DNA from: JAABRU01 sp041390465
Lineage (GTDB): Bacteria; Desulfobacterota; Desulfobacteria; Desulfobacterales; Desulfococcaceae
DNA: 47,117 nucleotides
Assembly: GCA_041390465.1 (NCBI GenBank)
Contig: JAWKPW010000041.1
Location: 1 to 47,117 of the forward strand
Direction of reading: 5' to 3'
Shown: piece after piece, positions 21,765 through 31,680 of the stretch
Layout of the letters: every line of letters begins with the position of its first letter
Position numbering within the stretch: the first letter of the stretch is position 1
The notes under the pieces: model-generated
Database searches by the model: none
What the model was told of the DNA's origin: nothing
Seen by the model: only the letters and a program-made list of their open reading frames with translations
Position numbers and translations under genes: made by a program

Positions 21765-22151
21765 TTATTTCAGAGTCTTAACAGCATAAGACTTGATTGC
21801 ATTGTCAACCGTTGCAATTGTCAATCCATGCTCTATTGCCTGACAGATAAGTATCCGATCAAAAGGATCACGGTGAATGGAAGGTAATTTTGAAAGATGA
21901 CAGACAGTTGATTCATCCAAAACCAAACTTGAAATTGAATGACGTTTACGTTGAATTGGCAAATATGTCTCAGGGTTTTGAGGTAACCGTAACTTGCCAA
22001 TCTGATACTTGATAATTGTCTCCCATACAGACACAACGCTTAAAAAGACTTCATTGTCAGGATTTCGAATCGCTTCGAGCATTGCATTTGGCAACCGGCT
22101 GTCTTTGCTGATATACCAAAGAAAGATATGTGTATCCAAAAGAAGTTTCAT
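21765..22151 (-). CDS. PIN-domain toxin, VapC-like
   Basis: The 128 residues begin MKLLLDTHIFLWYISKDSRL, with the first catalytic Asp at residue 6. SVVSVWE follows with the conserved Glu, and near the C-terminus DPFDRILICQAIEHG and IATVDNAI carry the remaining acidic residues. This is the type II PIN subclass with Asp-Thr-His, usually an Mg-dependent ribonuclease. Its start overlaps the antitoxin stop by four bases (ATGA). Confidence 0.85.
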   Translation of the reverse strand: MKLLLDTHIFLWYISKDSRLPNAMLEAIRNPDNEVFLSVVSVWETIIKYQIGKLRLPQNPETYLPIQRKRHSISSLVLDESTVCHLSKLPSIHRDPFDRILICQAIEHGLTIATVDNAIKSYAVKTLK

Positions 22152-22384
22152 TGTCCCTCAAATTCCTGAATTATATTATCCGGCAAGGGTTCATCAAAAT
22201 CATCCGGCACAGAGAATTCTCCCTCGCATAACCCAAACGGACGCAGTGTTTTTGAGTCTGAAACCGGTTTCAATTCTGCTATCGGTTTATCCGCCTGCAG
22301 AATCAGAACCGTTTCACCAGAATCTATCTTTTTGAGATAATGAAGCAAATCCTGTTTAATAATATCTATGCTTACGGAAATCAT
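22148..22384 (-). CDS. Phd/YefM-type antitoxin
   Basis: The 78 residues start MISVSIDIIKQDLLHYLKKI and continue DSGETVLILQADKPIAELKP, the compact N-terminal DNA-binding fold of Phd/YefM antitoxins. A C-terminal tail with Pro-Phe-Gly-Leu and acidic residues is the usual toxin-wrapping segment. It is the first gene of the pair and is coupled to the PIN toxin. Confidence 0.8.
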   Translation of the reverse strand: MISVSIDIIKQDLLHYLKKIDSGETVLILQADKPIAELKPVSDSKTLRPFGLCEGEFSVPDDFDEPLPDNIIQEFEGQ

Positions 22385-22713
22385 AGTGTGTTTCTGCTTT
22401 CCCTGTCAATAGATTTTATACAGATCCGGTGTTTGATTTATGGCATAATTCCGGAAACTCCATATGGCTTCGCCGGGGCAATTCCATTTTTTTCGCTTTG
22501 TTCAAAATGGACAGTATTGCTCCCAATTCAGACAGGCTTTGGCTTTTTTCATGGATACTGTTTCTGCTTTTTCTGCCATGCAGAGCCAGAGCTTTTGGAA
22601 CAATGGATTCCTGAAGAACGTTTGGGACGCTGAATCAATTCGCAAAACACTGCCAATCTTCCAGTTCGGCACTCCGGGAACCGCTTAACTTAATGGCATT
22701 AACCCTTTGTCCC
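22385..22713. other. Intergenic stretch upstream of the Phd-PIN pair
   Basis: No frame on either strand looks like a gene. The first bases should hold the promoter for the toxin-antitoxin operon. I see no repeat or hairpin of note. Confidence 0.35.
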
Positions 22714-23661
22714 CTATCCCCTTCTTTTCTGATGCTCTTCCAGGCTCAGGGCAATCAGTCTGTCCAGCAGTTCCGTGAAACTGATTCCTGCGGCTTTTGC
22801 AGCCTGGGGCAGCAGACTGGTTTTGGTCATGCCCGGAATGGTATTGGTTTCCAGCACGTAAATTTCCTGATCTCTGAGGATGAAATCGGTGCGGCTGTAT
22901 CCTTTGCAGAACAATGCACAGTGGGCGGCAATGGCATATTCCTGCACCTTCCGGGTCAGAGATTCATCCACGCGTGCCGGGCAGATTTCCTTTGTGGCTC
23001 CGGGCTGATATTTTGCCTCATAATCAAAAAATTCATATCCGGTTCCCGGAATGATTTCAATAAGAGGAAGGGCTTCGGGAAAATCATTGCCGATGACTCC
23101 GCCGGTCACTTCCACACCTTTGATATATGCCTCGGCAAGAAGGGTATGGTCGTAACAGAAACCTTTTTCCAAAGCCTCATTGAGTGCATCCGGGGAACGG
23201 ACAATGCTCATGCCGATACTGGACCCGCCGCTGACCGGTTTGATCACAAGGGGAAATCCCGGATGTTTTATCAACATTTCCGGATCAGGCATCTGTCCTT
23301 TCCGAATCACACTGTAAGGAGGAACCGGCAGACCTGCCTTTTCATACATCTGCTTGGCAGCCAGTTTGTTCATGGCAAGCGCGCTGCCCAGAACACCGGC
23401 TCCCTGATAAGGAATATCAAGCAGATCCAGCAGTCCCTGCACTGTGCCGTCCTCTCCGTAAGGCCCGTGCAGAATAATCAGAGCGGCATCAATCTCTGCC
23501 GCATCTGTCACCAGCTTTTTCAGATCTGTTTTGGGATCATAGCGGCGGATATGATATTTTTCCTTATCCAAAGCCTCAAAAACCTGATTTCCGCTGTTAA
23601 GGGAAACCTCGCGTTCAGACGATATGCCGCCGGAAAGAAGTGCAATGGTGAGTTTTTTCAT
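22714..23661 (-). CDS. ddl: D-alanine--D-alanine ligase
   Basis: An ATP-grasp enzyme of 315 residues that makes D-Ala-D-Ala for peptidoglycan in the cytoplasm. The start at ATG 23661 is chosen because AAGGTGG lies eight bases ahead; a GTG four codons earlier is part of that site. Motifs are LLSGGISSEREVSLNSG (N-terminal), ILHGPYGEDGTVQGLLDLL with the substrate-binding Glu, PLVIKPVSGGSSIGMSIV (ATP loop), and the C-terminal YVLETNTIPGMTKTSLLPQA with Mg ligands. Length and motifs are normal, and the gene is intact. Confidence 0.95.
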   Translation of the reverse strand: MKKLTIALLSGGISSEREVSLNSGNQVFEALDKEKYHIRRYDPKTDLKKLVTDAAEIDAALIILHGPYGEDGTVQGLLDLLDIPYQGAGVLGSALAMNKLAAKQMYEKAGLPVPPYSVIRKGQMPDPEMLIKHPGFPLVIKPVSGGSSIGMSIVRSPDALNEALEKGFCYDHTLLAEAYIKGVEVTGGVIGNDFPEALPLIEIIPGTGYEFFDYEAKYQPGATKEICPARVDESLTRKVQEYAIAAHCALFCKGYSRTDFILRDQEIYVLETNTIPGMTKTSLLPQAAKAAGISFTELLDRLIALSLEEHQKRRG

Positions 23662-23685
23662 TCTAATATCCACCTTAATCAGTTT

Positions 23686-23718
23686 AAACCCTAAGGGTTT
23701 TCAAAACCCTTAGGGTTT
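23686..23718. terminator. Perfect 16-bp hairpin between the SHOCT gene and ddl
   Basis: AAACCCTAAGGGTTTT and its exact complement are separated by one base. It follows the stop of the minus-strand SHOCT gene by 25 bases. Each arm is itself a near palindrome. A closely similar hairpin lies at 39747-39777. Confidence 0.6.
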
Positions 23719-23742
23719 TTGTTTCCTCATTAATTTAAACTC

Positions 23743-24246
23743 TTAGGGTTTTATTCCCTTAAAGAGCTGATCTTTTGCCTGCCTGAATTCTTCAGGTGTA
23801 ATCAGACCGCTTTCATACAGATGGGCCAGCTCACTGAGTTCCCTTACACAGGCACTGCCCGCTTCTTCCAATTGTGCATGGGGAGGGAGGGATTCATGGG
23901 CAATCAGGGGAATGACCGTTTCTGCCGGATTTCCGACTTTCAGGGAAGCAAATCCGCCCAGAATGCTGACCTCCACTTCCTGCCCCCTGAACATGGGCAG
24001 TTGCAGCACTTCCCGCAGATTTTTGTTTTCCGTCTTCATCTTTTTGAAGATTCGGTATCCGGAATATCCGATCAGCAGGGTTCCTCCGAGAAATATCCAC
24101 AGCATGTACTGCACAAATCCCCGGAAAAACAATACCAGACAGCCCAGCAGGGCCAGCAGCAGGATATGAAGCAGCAAAATAAAATAGGCGGTAAATACAC
24201 CGCTCAGAAGTCCCGATCCCTCTTTCTGTTTCTGAAATGTTTTCAT
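23743..24246 (-). CDS. Two-helix membrane protein with C-terminal SHOCT motif
   Basis: This 167-residue protein has a basic N-terminus and two hydrophobic helices at about residues 15-42 and 47-65. A cytoplasmic part of about 70 residues follows, and finally LAHLYESGLITPEEFRQAKD with QLF, the short C-terminal SHOCT motif. SHOCT is an oligomerisation-type element with no known catalytic role. The start overlaps the end of the DUF1992 gene by four bases, so the two are co-transcribed. Confidence 0.7.
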   Translation of the reverse strand: MKTFQKQKEGSGLLSGVFTAYFILLLHILLLALLGCLVLFFRGFVQYMLWIFLGGTLLIGYSGYRIFKKMKTENKNLREVLQLPMFRGQEVEVSILGGFASLKVGNPAETVIPLIAHESLPPHAQLEEAGSACVRELSELAHLYESGLITPEEFRQAKDQLFKGIKP

Positions 24247-24641
24247 CTTGAATCCTTTTTGCTTTTGGGCGGATGCTCAATGCGTCCCACCACTTTTTCC
24301 ATGTATTTCTGCGGAACATCAAAACGGGCAGATGCGTTCCGGATTGTGTTGAGTTTCATGATCAGAAAATTGAGTTTCTTCATGGCACGGTATTTTTCCG
24401 CTGTGTTTTCCATTCCTGAAATCAGTTCCTCTGTGCGGACAATTTCCTTTTTCAGTTCAATCTCCGGAGGAAGACAGTCGGCATTTTTCAGTATTTTGTA
24501 CGCGAGACGGATATCTTCGGAAATATGACCGTCCTCGGCAAACACCATGGGCTGTCCGGAACCGGGCAGATTGTCAAACTCGCCTTTCATCTGGGCAGCG
24601 CGGATACGTTCCTCAACGATTTTTTCAAATCCGCTGATCAT
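24243..24641 (-). CDS. DUF1992 (DnaJ subfamily C member 28-like) protein
   Basis: The 132 residues contain GEFDNLPGSGQPMVF near the N-terminus, the Phe-Asp-Asn-Leu-Pro-Gly-x-Gly-x-Pro signature of DUF1992, followed by long helices as expected. This conserved domain occurs in bacteria as a stand-alone protein of about this size; function is not established. The gene is intact and overlaps the next gene by ATGA. Confidence 0.85.
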   Translation of the reverse strand: MISGFEKIVEERIRAAQMKGEFDNLPGSGQPMVFAEDGHISEDIRLAYKILKNADCLPPEIELKKEIVRTEELISGMENTAEKYRAMKKLNFLIMKLNTIRNASARFDVPQKYMEKVVGRIEHPPKSKKDSR

Positions 24642-24773
24642 ATTTTACAACCTGTTCAAAGACTTATTCCATTTTGCTTTTCATGCACAGGGGAAATCCC
24701 CTGTTTTTGAGAATCCTGAGATTTATATACATCATTACGATTATTCTGTTCAAGCAGTAATATTGGGGGAAGA

Positions 24774-24809
24774 ATAAAAAAAGCCGCTCTGAAAATTCAG
24801 CAGAGCGGC
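24774..24809 (-). terminator. Rho-independent terminator of tRNA-Met
   Basis: GCCGCTCTG (24783-24791) and CAGAGCGGC (24801-24809) form a 9-bp stem with a 9-base loop. On the minus strand it is followed by seven or more T. It begins 12 bases after the tRNA. Confidence 0.85.
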
Positions 24810-24821
24810 CGGTTTGTTCAG

Positions 24822-24898
24822 TGGTGGCGATGCAGGGATTTGAACCCCGGACACTGCGGATATGAGCCGCATGCTCTGACCAACTGAGCTACATCGCC
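24822..24898 (-). tRNA. tRNA-Met (CAT), CCA encoded
   Basis: Reading from 24898: acceptor GGCGATG, D arm GCTCAGTTGGTCAGAGC, anticodon stem TGCGG with loop CTCATAT (anticodon CAT), T arm GGGGTTCAAATCCC, and encoded CCA. The paired 5' end rules out an initiator tRNA. The arm sequence resembles elongator methionine tRNA more than tRNA-Ile2, but the lysidine-modified isoleucine type cannot be excluded by eye. Confidence 0.88.
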
Positions 24899-25109
24899 AT
24901 AAGCGGAGGATAATGTCATTTTCCATATTTGACAAAACAGCCTTATAACAGTAATCGGATGCAAAGTCAAGTCAAAAAATGATTTCAGCACATCTTCAAA
25001 TCTCATGTGCGGCCACTTCATTTCCCCATATCTGTTTCCGGATGATGGGGAGCGGAAAATCCGCAAGCTGATTTCTGAAAATGAATTCCCCTGTTCCGTC
25101 ACCTGAAAA

Positions 25110-25138
25110 ATTTGACAACTTTTGGAAACCTGTCAAAT
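25110..25138. repeat. Dispersed palindrome, GATTTGACAAC family, copy 2
   Basis: ATTTGACA and TGTCAAAT face each other across 13 bases, and the whole element resembles the perfect copy at 44910-44940. It lies downstream of the DUF3426 gene on the minus strand. Confidence 0.55.
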
Positions 25139-25180
25139 CTGAGGTATGTTTTTTTCCGGAAATCGACCAAGCCTTTCCCA

Positions 25181-28100
25181 TCATTTTTCGGCAGGTTCGG
25201 AACCTGCGACTTCAACGGCAAATTCTTCCACATCATCCGGAACATCACTGAATACCACCATGTACGGAATCACTTTGCCGGGAGTGAGATTGACGTTGGC
25301 GTTGTCTTTTCCGTTTCTGTCTGAAAGCCGTTTCTGTATTTCCTTTATATCCAGCGTGGCCAGCTCCTCATCTGTAAGGATATTGCCGCAATATGCCACT
25401 GCAGGTTTTCCAAGCATTTTTTTGTTTGCTCCGTAAAGAGTGCCCTTTACACGGACAAAACTCCGGTTGCGGGAAAATTCATTTTTCACTTTTCCGCTGA
25501 GAACAAGAAGGTATCCTGATCCGGAATTTTCAACAAAACGCTCACTGGTGGAGCCCTCAATGGGAACAATTTCACCCAGAGACTGAGGGGGACCGAACAC
25601 CTGATCAATCACAGTACCGACATAGGGGAGCTGTCTCAAATCATCTTTTTTGGGCAGCATATTTTTTGTATAGGCATAATAAGTCCCTCCCCCTATCATC
25701 GTGGCCACAAACAGAGCCACAAGAGTTGCGTTTGTCGGTCTTGGAATTTTGGTGATTTTCGGCTTTTTGTCTCCGGAACCATCTGCCAGTCCCTCATCAG
25801 CAGAAATATCTGCCAGATCATCTCTTGGAATTCCCATATCAAAGGCATCTGAGAAATCATCCTTGCGTTCTGTTTCTATGTCGCTGATGGATGCCATATC
25901 CACAGATGCTTCGTCAGTTTCACCGAAATCGAATCCTTCGGATTCTTCCTGCTCCTGAAGTTCGTCCGCTTCATCAGATGCGGAATCTATATCCAGATCA
26001 AACTCAAATTCATCTGATTTTTCTTGCGAAACTCCGGAAGTCTCGGATTCCATTTCCAGATCAAAGGCAGGCTCTTCGGATTTCTGTTTGAGTTTTACTT
26101 CCGCTTTTGTCTTTGCTTCCGGTTTGCTGCCGGAATCCTCCATTTCCAAATCCAGATCAAATTCATCCGGTTTGGCCTCTGCTCCTGATGCTTCATCCAG
26201 AGCCATATCAAAAATTTCTGTTTCCTCATCACTTGCGGCAGGTTTGGCTCCGGTTTCCTCCAGATCAAGCTCAAAGGAAAATTCTTCGCTTTGTTCGGCC
26301 TCTGCTTCCGATTCCTCAAGATCAAGATTAAATTCTATATCCTGAGATTTTTCTTCCTCTTCAAAGTCAAGGTCAAAGTCGTCTCCTGCTTTTTCCGCAG
26401 ATTCCTCTCCCAAATCCAGATCAAGAGAGAGTTCCTCAGAGACTTCCGCAGGTTTTTTATCCTCTTCTCCGCCCAAATCCAGATCAAGGTCAAAGTCGTC
26501 TCCTGCTTTTTCCGCAGATTCCTCTCCCAAATCCAGATCAAGAGAGAGTTCTCAGAGACTTCCAGGAGTTTTTCCTCTTCTCCGCTAAATCCAGATCAAG
26601 GTCAAAGTCGTCTCCAGCTTTTTCCGGATTACCTCTCAAATCCAGATCAGAAGAGTTCCTCAGACCCGCCTCTTCTCCGCAACCAGATCAAGGGAAAGTC
26701 TCCCTTTCTTCTCCCGATCGTCTCCTTCCTTTTTCTCTTCCATATCCATCAGATCAAGGGAGAGTTCCTCGGGTTCCTCAGACGGTTTTTCGGCTTCCGG
26801 CTCAAGTCCCAAATCCAGACCGATATCTTCGGGTTCCTCCCCGCCTTCCAAATCCAGATCAAGGGAAAGCTCCTCGGATGCCTCCGCCAGTTCTTTTCTC
26901 CTTCTTCCATATCCATCAGATCAAGGAGAGTTCCTCAGGCTCTCAGACGGTTTTTCGGCTCTGACTCAAGTCCCAAATCCAGACCGATATCTTCGGTCTC
27001 CCCGCTTCAAATCCAGATCAAGGAAGCTCCTCGATGCCTCCGCCGTCTTTCTTTCCCTTCTTCCATATCCATCAGATCAAGGGAGAGTTCCCGGCTCTCA
27101 GACGTTTTTTCAGCTTCCGGCTCAAGTCCCGATCCAGACCGATATCCTCGGGTTCCTCTCCGCCTTCCATCTCCAGATCAAGGAAAGTCCTCGATGCCTC
27201 CGCCTCTTTCTCTTCCCCTTCCCATATCCATCAGATCAAGGTTCATCGGGTTCCTCAGACGGTTTTTCAGCTTCCCGCTTCAAGTCCCAAATCCAGACCG
27301 ATATCCTCCGGGTTCCCCCGCCTTCAATCCAGATCAAGGGAAAGCTCTTCGGATGCCCTCCGCCGGTTCTTTCTCTCCCCTTCTTCCATATCCATCAGAT
27401 CAAGGGAGAGTTCCGGCTCCTCAGACGGTTTTTCAGCTTCCGGCTTCAAGTCCAGATCCAGACCGATATCCTCGCCCTTCTCCCGCCTCTCAAATCCAGA
27501 TCAAGGGAAATCTTCGGATGCCTCCTCTGGTTCTTTTCCCCTTCTTCCATATCCATCAGATCAAGGGAGAGTTCCTCGGGTTCCTCAGACGGTTTTTCAG
27601 CTTCCGGCTCAAGTCCCAAATCCAGACCGATATCCTCGGGTTCCTCCCCGCCTTCCAAATCCAGATCAAGGGAAAAATCTTCGGATGCCTCCGCCGGTTC
27701 TTTTCTTCGCCTTCATATCCATCAGATCAAGGGAGAGTTCCCCGGGCTCTCAGACGGCTTTTCAGCTCTCGGTTTAAGTCCCAACCACCGATATCCTCGG
27801 GTTCCTCCCCGCCTTCCAAATCCAGATCAAGGGAAAAATCTTCGGATGCCTCCGCCGGTTCTTTCTCTTCCCCTTCTTCCATATCCATCAGATCAAGGGA
27901 GAGTTCCTCGGGTTCCTCAGACGGTTTTTCAGCTTCCGGCTCAAGTCCCAAATCCAGACCGATATCCTCGGGTTCCTCCCCGCCTTCCAAATCCAGATCA
28001 AGGGAAAAATCTTCGGATGCCTCCGCCGGTTCTTTCTCTTCCGCCTTCCATATCCATCAGATCAAGGGAGAGTTCCTCGGGTTCCTCAGACGGTTTTTCG

Positions 28101-29782
28101 GCTTCCGGCTCAAGTCCCAAATCCAGACCGATATCCTCGGGTTCCTCCCCGCCTTCCAAATCCAGATCAAGGGAAAGCTCCTCGGATGCCTCCGCCGGTT
28201 CTTTCTCTTCCCCTTCTTCCATATCCATCAGATCAAGGGAGAGTTCCTCGGGTTCCTCAGACGGTTTTTCAGCTTCCGGCTCAAGTCCCAAATCCAGACC
28301 GATATCCTCGGGCTCCTCCCCGCCTTCCAAATCCAGATCAAGGGAAAAATCTTCGGATGCCTCCGCCGGTTCTTTCTCTTCCCCTTCTTCCATATCCATC
28401 AGATCAAGGGAGAGTTCCTCGGGTTCCTCAGACGGTTTTTCAGCTTCCGGCTCAAGTCCCAAATCCAGACCGATATCCTCGGGTTCCTCCCCGCCTTCCA
28501 AATCCAGATCAAGGGAAAAATCTTCGGATGCCTCCGCCGGTTCTTTCTCTTCCCCTTCTTCCATATCCATCAGATCAAGGGAGAGTTCCTCGGGTTCCTC
28601 AGACGGTTTTTCGGCTTCCGGCTCAAGTCCCAAATCCAGATCAAGGGAAATCTCTTCATCTGCTTCCGCAGCTTTTACTTTTCCCTCCGTGATTTCAGAT
28701 TCCAGATCAGAAAGCAGACCGCCTTCCTCTTTTTCCCCCAGCGCCTCTGACAATGCATCTTCAAAATCCAGACTCGCCTCTGACAGATTCAGTTCATCAT
28801 CCGTCCCTTCCTCAGGCTCCAGTCTTAAATCCGGAGGAACTTCATCTATGTCAGAGTCATCCGGTTCAAGCCCCAGATCAAGAAGTTCCATGTCATCATC
28901 CGCATTCGCATTTCTGCCGGGGCCGGATTCAGAACCGAATTTGTCCGCACCGCTTTTTGAAGTTTGCAGATCCAAATTGTTTATATCTTCAATATTAAAT
29001 ACTTCTGTTTGCGCATTGACTGTGTCATCGTCATCCTCAAAATCCATGCCCATGTCAAGTTTCAGATCATCTTCCGATGCGGGAACTTTCTCTTCTTCCA
29101 CCAGCATGTCATCAAGATCAGAGAGATCAATATCCATCTCCGGACCTGCTGTTTTATCTGAAGCGGTTTTGCCTGGGACAGATATATCGGATATATCTTC
29201 TTCGCTGACCTCCAGCATATCATCTATGCCTGAAAGATCGAGTTCACCGGGGCCTTCGGCACTGATAACGGGTTCAAGATCTGACAGGTCCTTATCGTCA
29301 ATCTTGGATTCCACCTCAATTCCCAGTGTTTTGTACATATCGGAAACATTGAACTCAAGAGTTCCATATTTGGAAAATTCATCGGTTTCATCAAACTCGA
29401 CTTTCGGTTCATACTCATCGTCCCGGGAATCAGCAGTATCAGGAGACAGTTTCATCTCACTGGAAATATCTTCCAGATCGCCGACCTTTGAACCTGTCCC
29501 GGAACCTGAATCTTTGTCACCAAACAGATCATCAATATCGGAGAAATCAAGATCATCATTTGCACCGGAACTTTCCCCTCCGCCTTCACGGAGAAGATCA
29601 TCGAGTTCGGAAAAATCTGTTTTGTTTGAATTTTCAGAAGGTTCAGACTCTTCATGAAAGGAGGGGGGATATGCAGTGAAAACCTGTTTGCACTTTGCGC
29701 ATCGGACTTTGGAACCTTCCGGTTTCAAAAGTTTCTCATCCATCTTAAAACGAGCATTGCATTTTTCGCAGGCAATAATCAT
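25181..29782 (-). CDS. Giant acidic zinc-ribbon/DUF3426 protein with 57-residue repeats (frameshifted in the repeats)
   Basis: ATG 29782 (GAGG seven bases ahead) begins MIIACEKCNARFKMDEKLLK. This is an MJ0042-type zinc ribbon with Cys at 5, 8, 28 and 31. About 350 residues of acidic, low-complexity sequence follow, then tandem 57-residue repeats with the core LSLDLMDMEE, GLDLGLEPEAEKPSEEPEE and DLDLEGGEEPEDI. A second acidic region leads to one transmembrane helix (TNATLVALFVATMIGGGTYY) and a C-terminal beta-rich DUF3426 domain of about 170 residues, ending at 25181. N- and C-terminal frames are intact (594 and 449 codons); 26.5-28.0 kb has many single-base losses. Intact it would be about 1,500 residues. 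DUF3426 proteins are membrane-anchored; function unknown. The large opposite-strand frames here are shadows of the repeats. Confidence 0.78.
26560..28640 (-). repeat. Tandem 171-bp (57-codon) repeats, partly degraded
   Basis: Between about 27850 and 28640 the units are 171 bp and nearly identical, differing at few bases such as GGAAAGC versus GGAAAAATC. Between 26560 and 27850 the same unit recurs with missing single bases, for example CTCGGATG becoming CTCGATG and CGCCTTCC becoming CGCTTC. I estimate about a dozen units. The degraded part looks like a collapsed or poorly called consensus. Confidence 0.85.
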
Positions 29783-29798
29783 AATACATCCTCACTGG

Positions 29799-30317
29799 TT
29801 ATAATTTCAGATGGTAAATTTCCGGTAAAGCTCTGTAGTCCTCCGCATAGTCAAGTCCGTAACCGACAAGAAAGCCCTCCTCCATCACCCTGCACACGTA
29901 ATCCACTGCCACCTCTTTTTCCCGGCGTTCCCGTTTATCCAGAAAAGCACAGACTTTCACACTTTTCGGACCAAAGGATTTGAGGTATTCGATGAGAAAG
30001 GTCAGGGTCAGTCCGGTATCCACGATATCTTCCACCAGAAGAACATCCCTGTCCCGAATATCGGTTTCCAGTTCCTTTGTCAGACAAATTTTTCCCGAAG
30101 AAGAGGTCTTGTCACCGTAACTGGAAGCCCGTATAAAGTCAATTTTTACCGGAATGCTCAGATGGCGGACCAGATCAGAAAGGAAGATGAAGGCTCCTTT
30201 TAAAATTCCCACCAGCACCAGTTCACTGTCTTTGTAATCCGCAGAAATCCGGCGTGCTGTATCTGCCACCAGTTCGTCTATCTCATTTTTTTTGAGCACA
30301 GGAATAAGTTCAGGCAT
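29799..30317 (-). CDS. hpt: Hypoxanthine (guanine) phosphoribosyltransferase
   Basis: The 172-residue protein salvages hypoxanthine or guanine with PRPP to IMP or GMP. Family marks are ELVLVGILKGAFIFLSDLVR (the Leu-Lys-Gly loop), DFIRASSYGDKTSSSG (the flexible catalytic Ser-Tyr loop) and the PRPP-binding motif DVLLVEDIVDTGLTLTFL. After this, VDYVCRVMEEGFLVGYGLDY AEDYR carries the purine-binding region. It is intact, of normal length, and lies directly upstream of the DUF3426 gene on the same strand. Confidence 0.95.
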   Translation of the reverse strand: MPELIPVLKKNEIDELVADTARRISADYKDSELVLVGILKGAFIFLSDLVRHLSIPVKIDFIRASSYGDKTSSSGKICLTKELETDIRDRDVLLVEDIVDTGLTLTFLIEYLKSFGPKSVKVCAFLDKRERREKEVAVDYVCRVMEEGFLVGYGLDYAEDYRALPEIYHLKL

Positions 30318-30426
30318 AATACCGATCTCGATAAGTTACAGTTTTTTTCAGCAGTTGCCCCAGGAAAACGGGCATACGGACAAATGATACATTGAACCTG
30401 TAACGCCTGTCAATGAATTTGATTCC

Positions 30427-31335
30427 TTACAACCCTGCTTCTGCCATTTTTTTGGCCAATTCTCTCTGACGATCTGTAAGCTGATCCGGCATATTTACGT
30501 GAATTGTGACATAAAGATCGCCCTTGCCCCCGCCCTGCATATGTGGAAGACCTCTGCCTGCAAGCCGCATTTTTGTCTTGTGTTTTGTGCCAGGGGGAAT
30601 ATTCAGACTCAGTTCCGGGCCTTCAATTGTCTGCACAGACACACTGGCTCCCAGCAGGGCATCACTGAGCCGGATTTCCTTTGTTACATGCAAATCATAT
30701 TCCTCATTTGTGAAAACCGGATCCGGCAGCAGTTTTGACTTTATATAAAGATCTCCCGGAGGGCCGCCCTGCAAACCGCTTTCCCCTTTGCCGGAAATCC
30801 GCAGTTTTTTTCCCGCAATCATCCCTCTGGGAATCCGCACTGTGAGGTTTTCAGACTGCCCCCTGTGCTGAAAACTGACGGTTTTGCTTGTTCCTGCGGC
30901 AATCTCCCGGAGAGTAAGGGGAATTTCATATATGAGATCTGCGCCTTTTGTCTGCTGCGGCCTTTTGGGAGAACCGAATGGGGAGCCTCCGCCAAAAGAA
31001 AAACGGAAATTGCCCCGGCTGCCGAAAGGAAATCCGTCTCTTATTCCCAAATCACTGAATATGTTTGAAAAATCAAAATTTTTAAAAATATCTTCCTGGG
31101 AATAACGCTGACGGAAGTCTGATGATCCAAAGGTATCATACTGTTTCCGTTTTTCTTTGTCACTCAGAACCGCATATGCCTCGCTGATCTGCTTGAATTT
31201 TTCCTCCGCTGCCTTATCCCCTTTGGCATGATCCGGATGATATTTCATGGCCAGTTTCCGGTAGGCCTTTTTGATTTCATCGTCAGAAGCACTTTTGCTG
31301 ACGCCCAGTGTTTTGTAATAATCTGTTTCAGCCAT
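30427..31335 (-). CDS. cbpA: DnaJ-type co-chaperone without zinc finger (CbpA-like)
   Basis: The product is 302 residues from ATG 31335, preferred because GGAG lies nine bases before it and immediately abuts an earlier ATG at 31344. An N-terminal J domain (DYYKTLGVSKSASDDEIKKA, with HPD in KYHPDHAKGD) is followed by a Gly/Phe-rich linker (FRFSFGGGSPFGSP). Two C-terminal beta domains contain RIPRGMIAGKKLRISGKGE and LNIPPGTKHKTKMRLAGRG. No Cys-x-x-Cys zinc modules are present, so this is a type II J-protein like CbpA. It stimulates DnaK ATPase and holds unfolded clients. Confidence 0.88.
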   Translation of the reverse strand: MAETDYYKTLGVSKSASDDEIKKAYRKLAMKYHPDHAKGDKAAEEKFKQISEAYAVLSDKEKRKQYDTFGSSDFRQRYSQEDIFKNFDFSNIFSDLGIRDGFPFGSRGNFRFSFGGGSPFGSPKRPQQTKGADLIYEIPLTLREIAAGTSKTVSFQHRGQSENLTVRIPRGMIAGKKLRISGKGESGLQGGPPGDLYIKSKLLPDPVFTNEEYDLHVTKEIRLSDALLGASVSVQTIEGPELSLNIPPGTKHKTKMRLAGRGLPHMQGGGKGDLYVTIHVNMPDQLTDRQRELAKKMAEAGL

Positions 31336-31680
31336 TCTTTTCATCTCCGTATTTCAAATTGTGCAAATGTGCCCTTCTGCGTCCGGCAGAAGGGATGACA
31401 GTGTTCATTTTTAATCATGTTGGCAACTTATAACAATAAGTTTTTCAGGATACGCTGTCAAGGCAGAGGAGACAGCGAGTTTTTGTGTTCGAGTAAAAAA
31501 ACAGGCTTTTGTAAAAAAAATGTAAAACAGAAAAATAACCGTCAGAATCCGGCATTGATTTATGATATATTTTTTGTGAAATGCTGGCAAATAAAGCGTC
31601 AGATTCGGAATCGCGGGAAACAGATGCGGGCAGTATCTGACACGGAACCCTGACACCCTCAGAAAAAAAAGAGGTTATCC
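31336..31680. other. Divergent intergenic region with a short hairpin
   Basis: This 345-bp region separates the minus-strand cbpA-like gene from the plus-strand 624-codon gene, so it must hold both promoters. CCCTTCTG (31372-31379) and CAGAAGGG (31387-31394) form an 8-bp hairpin in the presumed leader of the chaperone gene. I cannot place -35 and -10 boxes with confidence. A GAGGT ribosome-binding site precedes ATG 31681. Confidence 0.45.

Noticed and set aside
22385..22713. Decayed transposase between the PIN operon and ddl
   Set aside because: Short frames here show no transposase motif, no inverted ends and no flanking duplication.
22693..23694. Plus-strand open frame of 333 codons
   Set aside because: It is antisense to ddl, which has all ATP-grasp motifs.
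24822..24898. Initiator tRNA-Met
   Set aside because: The acceptor stem is fully paired at position 1 and the anticodon stem lacks the three G-C pairs typical of initiators.
26560..28640. CRISPR or satellite array
   Set aside because: Period is 171 bp, a multiple of three, and encodes a repeated peptide between two intact parts of one gene.
26291..28750. Plus-strand open frame of 819 codons, and another of 603 codons at 27846-29657
   Set aside because: Both lie opposite the DUF3426 repeat gene. Their sequence is a Ser/Pro/Arg/Phe-rich echo of the 171-bp units, and the minus-strand frames encode recognisable domains at both ends.
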